This document shows, piece after piece, positions 1-11,064 of a stretch of 64,000 nucleotides of DNA. Position 1 is the stretch's first letter, and each line of letters starts with the position of its first letter. A program made the translations under genes and the position numbers. Under the pieces are notes generated by a model. That model saw only the letters and a program-made list of their open reading frames with translations. It did no database searches and was not told the origin of the DNA. The stretch is taken from the NCBI GenBank assembly GCA_022695795.1, contig MU404101.1, positions 128,562 through 192,561 on the forward strand, given 5' to 3'. The stretch is from Biscogniauxia marginata (taxonomy: Eukaryota > Ascomycota > Sordariomycetes > Xylariales > Xylariaceae).

Positions 1-222
1 TACATCATCCATCCCACTTCAACTCCCGATATCACCAAGCATTTGAAAGCTAGCATCAACTTCAAGCTACCCACCCACCTTAGGTAATTAATTACCTGTT
101 TCTGTACCCGAGTCCCTGCGTAGGTAGACAAACACCCTACGCAACCTAAGCAACCTCGCCAAAGACCAAATATTGAACTAAGAGGCAATTCGAATTCGAC
201 TTTTCCCCCCCTCCCGCCCACG

Positions 223-1032
223 ATGTCCTCCGAGCTCCCCACGCAGGTGGCCTCGACCCTGCAATCCGCGCACATAAAGCGCGACCCGTCGCCCGCGCAC
301 GACGTGAACCCGTCGACCGCGGCCTCGACGCGGCGCCCCGTGCAGCAGCAGGCCCGGAAGTCCAACCACAAGAAGCACCGGCGCCGCGGGTCGTCCGGGG
401 GCGGGAGCATATACGCCGACCCTAGCGACGACGATGACGACGACTACGACTACGAGGAAGACGAAGACGAAGACGACGATGACGAGGACATCCCGCTCAG
501 CGTGCTGCGCCCCCGTCACCGGAACCGCAGCTTCCCGCCCATGCCCGACCTCAGGTTCGAGCAGAGCTACATGCACAGCCTGCGCGGCGCCGAGTCGTGG
601 TGGAAGGTCGTGTGGGTTACGGTGCGGGATCAGGTACGTTACTATTCCATTACATTTGCTCTTTTTTTCTTTTTCTTTCTTAATAAACACCCTCCCTTCG
701 TCCCCTCATTATTCTATATCCGTGGATGAAACGGGACGGGGTACAAAAAGAAGAAGAAAAGGGGACCAAGAAAAATCCTCTCCCAAAAAAAAAAAGAGGT
801 AAAAAGAAAAAAAGTAAGAAAAAAAGACTGATTGGTATCGTACTCTCCGCAGGTCATGATGCCCTTCGCCCAGGGTATCCTCTACAACCTGGCCATATGC
901 GGGTTCCAGCACTGGAACCGCAACGCGCAGCTGAGCGGGAACTCGGCCGGCGCGCGGATACGCCGGTGGTGGTACCGCGTGAACAAGTGGGCGCTGCCCG
1001 AGAAGGCCAGGGCGAAGGCGAAGGCGTCATGA
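223..1032 (+). CDS. Atg43/DUF1770-like conserved fungal protein
   Basis: Two exons, 223-633 and 853-1032, join in phase 0 across an intron with donor GTACGT and acceptor GCAG, giving 196 residues. The N-terminal third is basic and Ser/Pro-rich, followed by an acidic Asp/Glu run at about residues 66-88. The conserved C-terminal half contains PPMPDLRFEQSY, a WWKVVW segment and a QHWNRNAQLS stretch after the splice site. From memory this layout fits the fungal DUF1770 family, which includes the fission-yeast mitophagy receptor Atg43 on the outer mitochondrial membrane. The hydrophobic stretch around the junction (MMPFAQGILYNLAICG) could be the membrane segment. The mitophagy role is family inference; nothing in the neighbourhood supports it independently. 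The gene converges on the chromatin gene to its right. Confidence 0.8.
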
Positions 1033-1946
1033 AGAGGCAGGGAGGGAGGAAAAGGAAGGAAAGGGAGAGGTTGTATACGATGCTAGGGTAATTCATGCGG
1101 CGACACCTTCGGAGAGGGAGAAAGCACAAATGTCCAACATGACAGCCCGCGGCGAAGAGAGAACGGGATAACGGCCCTGGGATCCGGCGTATTCTAGCCA
1201 CATTACATATTACAAAAAAAAAACGAAAGAAGAAAAAGAAAGAAAAAAGGCAAATTATACATCCTATTCTACTTATGTGGTAGGGGTTGAGGACCAAACA
1301 ACTCCGTCTCCCCTTTTTCTGTCTTACTGGCCTTTGGTCGTTTGCCGACCGTACTACCTGTACTATAGTACATCTTGTAGGGGTAACCCCCCCCAACACC
1401 TCCCTCCTGGTCTGCATACCTAACTCGCCACCTTTTAATCCCCTCCTACTCCCCTCCCCTTGCCGGTTCCATATGATCAGAGTACTACATACCTAAGTGC
1501 TTGATGCAAAAAAAAAAAAGGGGGGGGGGGGGGGGGGAAGGGGGGCAAAAAACACAAATCGTCATAGTAGTCAGCACCTTTATGTGTATGTCTATTCACA
1601 GGGTTCCAAGTTCCAAGCAACAACAAGACCAGGAAAAATAAAACCAAAAAAGAAAATAAAAATAAAACATCAGCTCCTCTCTCTTCGTCTAATGTCGTTC
1701 GTGACAAGAATTTGCTCGGGAGAACAGGGCAAGGAAAAACAACTCCTCCCTTCGTACGCTTCTCGTAGATGTCCGACAAAACGCCAATCGGCAGAACAAA
1801 CAGGCAAATTATTTCTTCGGTTGTTTTTTTCTTTTCTTCTCTTTCCTTGCCCGTGACAAGCTAAGCTGCTCAACCCGTCACCCCTTTCTGAACCCCTCCC
1901 CCTTGAACGCCATACAAAACTCTGTTGTTTATAGAACCAAGCAGTC
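1033..1946. other. intergenic region between convergent genes
   Basis: Presumably the two 3' UTRs. It is rich in purine and pyrimidine homopolymers and includes an A/G run near 1508-1545. I see no gene or RNA in it. Confidence 0.6.
1508..1545. repeat. poly-A/poly-G homopolymer tract
   Basis: About 12 A followed by about 18 G, then AA and six G. Length is likely polymorphic and prone to assembly error. Confidence 0.9.
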
Positions 1947-4054
1947 TTACTCCGCAGCACCGACGTTGACGGGCTTAGGCATGGCCTGCGCCTTGTCTGG
2001 GCTTTCTCTAAAAGCCAGCGAGGTTGACTGTAGGGAGCTCAAGGCCGGCGTTGAGGGAGGTCGTGGTGCTTGATCGTCGCTAGGAGCCGTGGTGGTCGAG
2101 GTAGAGGGTTCCGGAGTGGTTCGCTTCTTTATTGTTGTCGTAGCTACGGATATGCTTTCCTCGCTTCGTTCTACCGGCGGACTGTCCTTCGAGTCGTCGG
2201 CCGTTCCGTGAGTAGACTGAGATTTTGCACTTGCCCCCTTGTAGCGATAGGCGTCGAGATTGACGGCCGTGCCGTTGGTGTCAGAATCTTTCTTAGGCGG
2301 TATCTTTAACTTGACTACCATGCTCTTTGGACTGTCGTCAAGGTCGTCATCATCGGCCATCTCTTCGTCTTCCTCTCCCCCCTCGTCAAACTCATCTTCA
2401 TCTTCATCTTCATCACTGTCTCCATCGGGAACGTGATCCTCCTCTTCGTCGTCACCGAGCTCGGGCTCGCTAAGGTCTTCGTCATCGTCCATCTCGTCAT
2501 CCATCGAGTTATAACCCTTACTCTTGCTCTTGGAAGACGCCCAGCCATTGGTTCCGTGGTTGACGGCTGCCGATCTTCTCGGTCTACCACCAGGGCCAAC
2601 CGATGACTCCTTTTCTGCTGCTGTAGCATCATTCTCTTGGGCAGTGGGACTTGTTGTGACGATATTGTTAGAGGCATCTACTGTCATGCGTGAAGGTGCT
2701 TTAATCTGGCGGCCGCTGGCCGTGGTAACTGGCGCGGCGGGTTCGGCTGGCGTGTGCGTGCCTGTATTCCGCGTAGACCGTCGATTAGTCGAGTCGGATA
2801 GGAAGTCTTCATCGTCCGAGTACGTGTATTTCATGCGCTTTCCTCGCGTCCGTCCCTCGTACATCGAAAAGCCCGGCTCGGGCCGTTTGAATTGTTCCTT
2901 GCGCATGAGGCGGTATTCACGTCGCCTGCGCTTCTCTTCCGTAGCCTCGAAACGAGGAATGGCTGCCAACATCTTCTGAGCAAGCTTCTTCGCCTTTGGT
3001 CCCCCATCAGCTGTCTGTAGCTTGTCCACTAGGACGTTGAGCTCTTCAATGCTGCCAGCCACGCTCCACCAGGTTCGGTTGAAGCCAGCGGGGTTACTCT
3101 CACGATATACTCGGAAATGGGTATCGTCTAAGCCCTCGATCAGGAAGTATCGGCGCTTGTCACTGTCGGAGCCCCATGGCTGTATGGATAGAGGTTGATT
3201 TAGGTCGTCTTCATGTCGATTCTGTTTGTATGATTGGTTGATAATGCCCTTGACGACTTCGGACGACGACAACGTCCAGTGTACGAGTACTCGCAGTAGT
3301 GTTAGCTGTAGAGATGTTCCATGTTAGCTGCGCCGAACTGTGTGCAGTCGCAAAAGCATGTCGGTAGAGGAGTGGTCATACTCTTTCGGTAGGGTTCATG
3401 GCCGTGAAGGTCTTGCCACCCGATAGAGGATTCTTGTTTTCCCAGTCCCTCGCCCATTGGTTCTTGTGGGAGGAGATAGCGTCTTCCAGAGCGCGGTTAT
3501 AGTGGCCGGGCCTGTAGGTAACACGCTGTCAGCACTGATTCACAGGAAAAGTGCTCGGGTGTAGGGATTGCGTCATACTTGACATCTTGCTTGCGGTTCA
3601 GGAGCAAGCCCAACAGCGCACACAGGAAATGCTCGACGCGTTCGCCGGGGATAGATTCGGTCACATCTCGCTCTAGTTCTTGCGGGCCGAAGTTCGCTAA
3701 GGATTTGGGGAAGGCATCGTTGAATCGGCTTCGGAACATGACAATGAACTACGGGGCGATTAGCTTGTGAATGGACGCGATATTTCGCGTTTTCAACGCG
3801 ACATGACGAGCATCACTTACGGCAACATCTGGGTTATCAGCCAGGACATACTCGTGAGGCGGCGAGGGGGATCTCTTGCGCGGCGGAGGTGACGGCTCTC
3901 TCTCAGATTCCGTGGGCTTGGTACCCTTGGGCAGCTTGTGGAAGAACTTCAAAATGCCCTTTTCGTTCTTCAACTGGATGTCGCCCTCGTCCTCAGAAGG
4001 GGCAGGGGAGAGGGAAGAGATGGACGAGAGCTCGCTGGACTCGTCGTCGGCCAT
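1947..4054 (-). CDS. WHIM/DDT-type chromatin remodelling accessory protein
   Basis: Four exons on the minus strand: 4054-3821, 3748-3579, 3511-3382 and 3305-1947. All introns close in phase and give 630 residues. The N-terminus is Ser/acidic. Residues about 79-200 hold the helical DDT-like part (ending LLRVLVHWTLSS). A WHIM-type segment follows (QPLSIQPWGSDSDKRRYFLI, then DDTHFRVYRESNP) at about 205-250. The C-terminal 300 residues are low complexity: basic patches, a long Asp/Glu run at about 410-470 and Ser/Pro tails, typical of nuclear scaffold subunits. WHIM/DDT proteins bind ISWI-type ATPases and linker DNA; that role is family knowledge, not seen here. The start is the first ATG, followed by MADDESSELSS. 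The gene is divergent from eRF1, with 2.3 kb between them. Confidence 0.85.
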
Positions 4055-6317
4055 TTCTGCTGGCGGTGCTGGCGGTGCTTGGCTGGGCGATGGGTGGTGG
4101 TGTCAGAGTGTAGGAGGTGGGATGTGGAGTGTGGAGGTGAGAGGGTGAAGGTGGAAATGTCGAGGTCGCTCACACACCAATTTTGACCCACGCTAAAATT
4201 CAACCCTTAAACTTGAGCCGCACATCAACCAGGGGAGCAAGGAGCAGATCTGATAGGTTGGGCATTTTGTTAAGCTACATACTACTACGTCCCCAGAGCC
4301 ACCCTGGCCTGGCCGCAAGACGGCATCCGCTTTGTCTTTATCCTCGACCACCCGTTCATCCTCTTGTCTATCAGCCTGGCCCAACCCCGGCATATCATCG
4401 AGCTTTGTCCTAGCCTCCCACTCAGATTGGCCAAATCATTCAACCTAGCCATCTCGGCTACCTGGTCCATGGCTCCCCCCAATATCCTCGTATCAAGTCT
4501 TGTGTGTTTACCGAGCCTGCGCTTGGCGAGAGGGATTTCCATTTCCATCCCAAGACTTGGGTGACACATTCATCATCTGTTCCCCCAAACTAGACAAATT
4601 TCTCATTGTTTTGCCGCCCTGGGCACATATCGTTGGAAACCCCACAAGGGAGTGATATCGGCCTAAGCTGATAAGAAGACCCCTGGATATCTCCCCCCAA
4701 TGCAAGGTAGAACTTGAAGTCCTAGATATGTAATCTTTGCAGTGAGTCATGATCGGGTAACGTTGCCCTCAAGGAAAACGCCTTACCTTGATCCAAGAAT
4801 AAATTAAATATCCCGTCAATACCTGTGCTTGGGAACACGTGCCGTTGTCCGTTTGTTACATCGAAGTGAGTGTAGTCAAGTCGCTCCACCTAAGAGTTGG
4901 AGAAACTGCATCCGCCAACCGGTGAGACTTGGACGAGAAACCATTTCCGAATTGAGGTTATCGCCAATGCCAAATAACCGCTCTTAGCACTCTCATCCGA
5001 GATGACAACCGGCTCGGGCCAACTGACACACCTGGGGCAGGGAACCCCTCGACGTAGCAAAATGATCGTATGAACTGTTGATCATTGCGAGAATGTCGCT
5101 TTTCTTTTTCTTTTTAGCAGCCATCACTTGATATTAACTCCTTAGAATCATGGTCGCTCCAAAACTTCAGGGTTTTCGTCTGTCATAAGCTTGGTAGACA
5201 TTCGTATGAAGTCTCATTGACCTAGAGGACCAAGAACTTCTCCAAGAATATTGTAGCCGAAGCCAAGATTTCCTAGGAGATAGCCATGTCTCCGAGAAGG
5301 GTATGAGTTGCTGTTTGCACCCGCATAAACACGATATTGATGACAATTGGGCTCTTCGCTCAGGTATGCATGAAGCCTAGGCGAAGCACCCAGGCGGTTG
5401 CACCTACAGCAACATGCGCCCGAGCCAGCATAAATCTTCCTAGCCAGCCACCTAAATGATGCATCGCCGACTAGAGCCAGGGCGTAGTTGTGTGAGACAA
5501 ATTATAGAGGGTTGCAGGCTCCGGTGCGTGGTGCCAGTGGAACTGGGATTGGCAGCGAGTGTCCGAGGAGCGGTCGCTCAACTGCGTTTCGCCCGCCATC
5601 CCAACGACCCAACTTCCACTGCCTAAACAGCGATCTCCATCCGCACTCTGATAAATCAACTTGATGTGCTCAAGATGCAGCCCAAACAAAACTTGTTGAG
5701 CAGCAACGAGTCCGAAATACGGCTAGAGTATCGCAGGACATAGACACCGACTCAACAGTTTAGAGAGAAAGGGCAGTGAGTCTCATGTTTCTGTGAAGCC
5801 ATATTTTGTGGCCAAGGTTGTGTGCATTAGTCGCTCAGATGGGACGTGGACGTTGTTGCAGATGACGATGCTGAAAAGGTCAGGTGTTGTCGTTCCCATC
5901 TATTTCAGTAGGTGAGGAGACTGCCGGCTGGCTGTCGGTGCCAAAGTAAATTAGGTTAACCTAAGGCGGTGAGGCAGACACGGGAAGGTACCTAGGTACA
6001 GCCTTCCAGTAGCGAATTACATATGTGGGTGACAACAAAGCTTTTATTAGCGCCACAGAAGGGCACAAAGTGGCTTAGCTCCCAATTTATTTGCACGAAT
6101 TCAGACCAGTTTGCCTTTTGACGTGCAGTGGGGACCTGTGCGTAACGAAACACCTAGGTTACATACGTAGTGCCCTTCTCTTGTTTCCTCCCGTGTTATT
6201 TGTACCGCGCAAGATTTTCCACACTACACCCAACACTCATCCATCATCTTCGTCCTTTTCAAGCCGACCCCCCCAAACACCACACTCTAGATTGGATCGC
6301 TCACGCCTCAAGCCAAA
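4055..6317. other. divergent intergenic/promoter region
   Basis: 2.3 kb between the starts of the chromatin gene and eRF1. It holds pyrimidine-rich stretches just upstream of eRF1 (about 6180-6300) and a GGTACCTAGGTAC motif at 5987-5999. The open frames here have no matching splice signals or family resemblance. I see no gene. Confidence 0.5.
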
Positions 6318-7903
6318 ATGAGTGACCCCCATGCTACGGAGGCAGAGAAGAACGTAAGTTCAAAAAACAATCCTCACACTCTCAGTCTCTCGAGTATTCC
6401 GGTCCCGACACCGCATGCGCCCCGCCAGGCTGCTGCCCAAGCTGCCCTTCTCCCGCCCTCTCCTCCCTGTGAACTGTTGGTGCTGACGGAGGATGCCGCC
6501 AACAGATCGAGATATGGAAGGTCAAGAAGTTGATCAAGCGCCTTGAGGCTGCCCGAGGAAATGGAACCAGCATGATTTCCTTGATCATTCGTATGCATTT
6601 GTGCCCCTCCCCCGCCTGAGCAAACGATCGAAAATACTAAGACTGCAAAAGCCCCCAAGGATCAAGTCTCGCGGGCGGCCAAGATGTTGGCTGAAGAATA
6701 CGTACGAACTGGCCTCATCCTCTCCCCCTGCTTGGACGTGTGTAAGCAAGCTGACCTTGCTGCTAGGGCACTGCCTCGAACATCAAATCGCGTGTCAACC
6801 GACAGTCCGTGCTCTCTGCCATCACCTCGACCCAGCAACGACTCAAGCTCTACAACAAAGTTCCTCCCAATGGTCTCGTCGTATACTGCGGTGAAATCTT
6901 GACCTCGGAAGGCAAGGAGCGGAAGGTCAACATCGACTTCGAACCTTTCAAGCCAATCAATACCTCCCTATACCTCTGCGACAATAAATTCCACACCGAA
7001 GCTCTAGCCGAGCTGCTGGAATCCGATCAGAAGTTCGGCTTCATCATTATGGACGGCAATGGAGCTCTTTTTGGTACACTTAGTGGCAATACTCGCGACG
7101 TCGTCCACAAGTTCTCCGTCGACCTTCCGAAGAAGCACGGCCGTGGTGGTCAGTCTGCCCTTCGTTTCGCCCGTCTTCGAGAGGAAAAACGACACAATTA
7201 TGTCCGTAAGGTAGCCGAGCTGGCTGTGCAAAACTTTATCACCAACGACAAGGTGAATGTTGCCGGCATTATCCTCGCGGGTTCGGCCGACTTCAAGAAC
7301 GACCTCAATGCCTCTGACATGTTCGACAACCGACTGGCCACCAAGGTCATCAAGGTCGTAGACGTGTCTTACGGCGGTGAGAATGGCTTCAACCAGGCCA
7401 TCGAACTGTCTTCCGAGACCCTTGGCAATGTCAAGTTCATCCAGGAGAAAAAGCTCATCGGCAAGTATTTCGAGGAAATCAGCCAAGACACTGGCAAGGT
7501 CTGCTACGGTATCGACGATACCCTCAAGGCTCTGGAACTAGGTGCTGTCGAGACGCTCATTGTCTTTGAAAACCTGGAGATTACTCGATGGGTCCTGAAG
7601 GATAGCAATGGCACCGAGGTTGTTCTCCACACCACCAAGCAACAGGAGACCGGCGATCGCTCCAACTTCATGGATAAGGAGACTGGGCAAGAAATGGAAG
7701 TTGTTTCTCAGGAATCTTTCCTTGAATGGATTGCCGAACACTACAAAGACTTTGGAACAAATCTTGAGTTTGTGTCGGATAGATCGACCGAAGGGAACCA
7801 GTTTGTAAAGGGCTTTGGCGGTGTCGGGGGTATACTCCGCTACAAGGTGAACTTCGAGCAACTAGCTGAAGTAGATGACGACGACGACTACTATGACGAT
7901 TGA
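6318..7903 (+). CDS. SUP45: eukaryotic peptide chain release factor 1 (eRF1)
   Basis: Four exons: 6318-6353, 6506-6590, 6652-6701 and 6767-7903. They join in phase to 435 residues, the usual eRF1 length. eRF1 decodes all three stop codons in the ribosomal A site and triggers peptidyl-tRNA hydrolysis with eRF3. The decoding motif NIKS sits at about residues 62-65, YLCDNKF (YxCxxxF) at 126-132, and the catalytic GGQ, inside [13 protein letters not shown], at 184-186. The C-terminus is the expected acidic tail (DDDDDYYDD). Exon 1 is only 12 codons, and three introns crowd the first 60 codons, common in fungal housekeeping genes. The stop is TGA followed by CAG; a donor starts three bases after the stop and an open exon follows (separate entry). 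Confidence 0.98.
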
Positions 7904-8328
7904 CAGGTCAGTCGATTCTCCAGCCATTAAAGATTCTCCGCAGAAAGTCTCGAGACCAAATCGGTTCAGCATTCTGAGCACACACCGAGTCTTCTGGTCA
8001 AAGTCTTCATGATCTCTCCTTTGTGCTACCTTGTGCTTTGTTAATACGAATTATCGTTGCTGACTCGGACCCTTAGTTTGATGAGTCCCTCGCGGAAGTC
8101 GAGGGACATGCTCAAGCAGTCTCGTCTCAGCAGGCACCTGTCGTAAAAGAACCCGAGCGTCCACTACCGCAACCTCCGGCGCCGAAGCCAAACCATGCCG
8201 CCGCGCCGAAACCGAAGACGGTTTCATACGCTCAGCGGCGGCTCATGAAAACCGGCCCAGCGAACTCGGAACACACCGCAAGGCAGGTCGCGGCGCCCAG
8301 CCCGCTTCGCTCTATGATGACGGCTTGA
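7904..8328 (+). other. 3'-UTR intron and in-phase downstream open exon of eRF1
   Basis: Directly after the eRF1 TGA come CAG and then a donor-like GTCAGT (7907). A canonical branch site GCTGAC lies at 8059-8064 and an acceptor TTAG at 8075-8076, giving a 170-nt intron. Splicing keeps the phase of the eRF1 frame. The following exon (8077-8325) is then open for 83 codons, Pro/Ala/Lys-rich (with PKPNHAAAPKPKTVSYAQRR), and ends at TGA 8326-8328. Base composition of this exon is visibly GC-richer than the flank beyond it. It has no ATG near its start, and a stop lies immediately upstream in the same frame, so it is not a stand-alone gene as it stands. It could be a spliced 3' UTR or a readthrough extension. 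Confidence 0.45.
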
Positions 8329-9469
8329 GTTAAATGTACAGCATTGGGGGGAGGTACGTTTCTCGTGGCAACTCAGGAGCAACTATAGAAGCTGACTAGC
8401 TGGCTAGATGCTTCGAACCGGTGTCTATGGCAAGTCCGGAAGTCAAGGGCTTGTCTCCATCATAGGGCCTCTACTACTATCGAGCAGTGAATCTAAATTG
8501 TACAGACACTTCACCACCCACCTCCAAAATGCTAGTTTTCTGCTTCTTCACTGCCGATCCTAGATAAACGTGCGTCTTGCACTACCTGTCTGGGGTTATT
8601 GTTGCTGTAGTAACTCCATCGTTGCGAGTTATTCAATCCATTCGTTTATGGTTCTAATGGACCGTTTAGCTAGATTGCTTAATAAAGAACAACAGTCACT
8701 CGTTCCCATCTATATATAGCCCTATAAGTACGATGAGAACTACTCATCCCTAGTGATATTCAGTATGTGATATCGGTGAGACTTGGCAATCACAGGCTTC
8801 GGCGAAAGACGAAGTAGAGGTTCCCAAATGAGATAACTAACTGTAAGACTTACTTGCAGCCCGACGTGATTGCCTCGCTTTGTGGCTAACTAGGTGAAAG
8901 GGGTATGCATGTATAGGGAACCCGTTCTTTGTACCGTATTTGGGTAGATAACGGGATCTCTCCCCACCTGTGATTTCCTACGAGTCTATCCCTAACACCC
9001 CAAACCTACCCGGTTACCTTCAAGACTCTTATAAGTTAGAAGACGAACGGCTACCGGTCTCGGGGACCCGCGCCGAATGTGGATCTCACATATGTCGAGA
9101 CGTATTACCCGCATCGAAAATTTTGTTAACCTCCGCCTCCGACGCTATTTTGATTTAATTCGCACACGACCAATTACATCGCGTTGAAGTGTCACTTGGC
9201 CCGCGACTCGGAACGTGTCTCGTTTTGGAAATATATCAATATCTCAACTCAAAAGTCAGTCAGTTGACTGTGATGTGACGAAGTCTTAAGGATTATCTTC
9301 TCGCCTTACTCCCCCCGTTCACGTTTTAGACTTCACCCACACTTATACTTCCGCGACCCTCTTCTCCGTTTTATCTTATACCCGGAGCTGTCTCACCAGA
9401 ACTCAAGGAACCATTACCCACTCTTTTGTCTCGGGCCCGTTCGTCTGCTAGTAGAAGCTTGCGACGGAG
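8329..9469. other. intergenic region
   Basis: Ordinary AT-richer spacer between eRF1 and prephenate dehydratase, both on the plus strand. It contains the promoter of the latter. No gene or RNA recognised. Confidence 0.5.
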
Positions 9470-11064
9470 ATGAGTGAGAAGGGGTCGAGCGAGCGGAAGG
9501 GCGACGGCGACGGCCCGGTCGAGTCGATCAGGAAGCCGGTTGTCTGCTTCTTGGGGCCGATCTCGTCTTACACGCATCAGGTATGAGGAGACCTTCCTTT
9601 GTTCTCATTAGGCATTCTTGCTAGAAGTGAGAGACGCATGATGATGAGTCTCAGGGGTTGGTATATGGTATATTTTATTAGCTAACTCTTACACGCAACC
9701 GCGTAGGCAACGCTGCAAGCTTTCAGCGCAGATAAGTATGAACTCATGCCCGTGAGGACTATCAAAGGTATGTGTTCACCTCATATATGTACTATTGCCT
9801 CCCAGCCTCTGGTGGACTAGTCGGCAATATATTGCATTCTTAAACATTCTTATTCGTATACGTGTCATATATACCACAAGTGCTTTTGCTTACACCCTCC
9901 CTTCAAGACATCTTCGACACCACGCAGTCCGGCCGCGCGACATACGGCGTGGTCCCCTTTGAGAACTCGACCAACGGGTCGGTGGTCTTCACGCTCGACC
10001 ACTTCGCGGATCGGTCCGGCCTGTACCCGGACCTGAACGTGTGCCGGGAGATCTACCTCGACGTGCACCACTGCATCGTGGGGTATATCTCGCCATCACC
10101 ACCACCGGCGGCGTCATCACTTACTACCACTACCACCTCCACCTCTCTCCCTCAAACCCAGTCCTTGCTAGACAACCCTTCTGTTTCTTCTCCTTCTCCC
10201 CCCTCCCAGAGCGGCCAATACACCCCCACGGCCCGGGACCTGAGCCCGCCCGTCCCGCGCTCGCGGCCCCTACACTCCCTCGCCCACATCCAGCGCCTGT
10301 ACAGCCACCCGCAGGCCTTCGGCCAGTGCGCGCAGTTCCTGGCGGCGTACCTGCGGGGGGCCGAGACCATCGACGCGAGCAGCACGAGCCGGGCCGCGGA
10401 GCTCGTCAAGGCCGAGGCCGAATCGTCACCGCCCGGATCCTCGGGGCCGTGCGCCGTCGCCGCGATAAGCAGCGCCGCGGCGGCGGAGCTCCTGGGGCTG
10501 GACGTCCTCGCGCGCGACGTCGAGGACCGCGCCGACAACACGACGCGCTTCTTCGTGCTGCGGAAGGGCACCGAGGTAGGGATACCGCCGAGCCCGCCCG
10601 GAGAGAAACGGGACGAGGACGATGATGGTAGTGATAATACTACCACCGACCCCGACCCCGACTCCGACTCCGACGACGCCATCCTGGCGCGCACAAAGTC
10701 CCTGGTCTCCTTCACGGTGCCGCACCGCAGCCCCGGCGCGCTCGCCGACGTGCTCGGCTGCTTCCGGGCCGCGGGCCTGAACCTGACGAGCATCGGCAGC
10801 CGGCCCCGCCTCGCGGCCGCGGGCGACGACGATGACGACGACGGAAACGGAAACGAAAACGAAGAAGAAAATGAAGAAAATGAACCCTTCCAGTACGTCT
10901 TCTTCATCGAGTTCGAGGGCCACCGCTTCGAGGACCCGCGGCGCCGCGTCGGGGACGCCCTCGCCGGGGTCGCCCGCGTCGCCCGCGCCTGGCGCTGGCT
11001 GGGAAGCTGGAGGAACGAGAGGCCGAGGGTGAGGGCCAAGGGGGATAGGAGGATAGGAGGATAG
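9470..11064 (+). CDS. PHA2: prephenate dehydratase (phenylalanine biosynthesis)
   Basis: Three exons, 9470-9580, 9707-9767 and 9908-11064, join in phase to 442 residues. The enzyme converts prephenate to phenylpyruvate. The N-terminal catalytic part shows FLGPISSYTHQ, VVPFENSTNGSV and the active-site Thr-Arg-Phe in DNTTRFFVL (about residues 268-275). A C-terminal ACT regulatory domain starts at about 322 (SLVSFTVPHRSPGALADVL) with a degenerate ESRP-type motif (TSIGSRP), the usual site of phenylalanine feedback. The protein is longer than typical because of two low-complexity inserts: Ser/Thr/Pro at about 120-180 inside the catalytic domain, and an Asp/Asn/Glu run at about 362-384 inside the ACT domain. 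Neither breaks the frame. Coding GC is very high in exon 3. Confidence 0.95.

Noticed and set aside
178..690. 170-codon frame antisense to the Atg43/DUF1770-like gene
   Set aside because: Val-rich mirror of the Asp-rich exon on the plus strand; not a gene.
10152..11039. 295-codon open frame antisense to prephenate dehydratase
   Set aside because: GC-rich shadow of the real exon; composition is Ser/Arg low complexity with no family resemblance.
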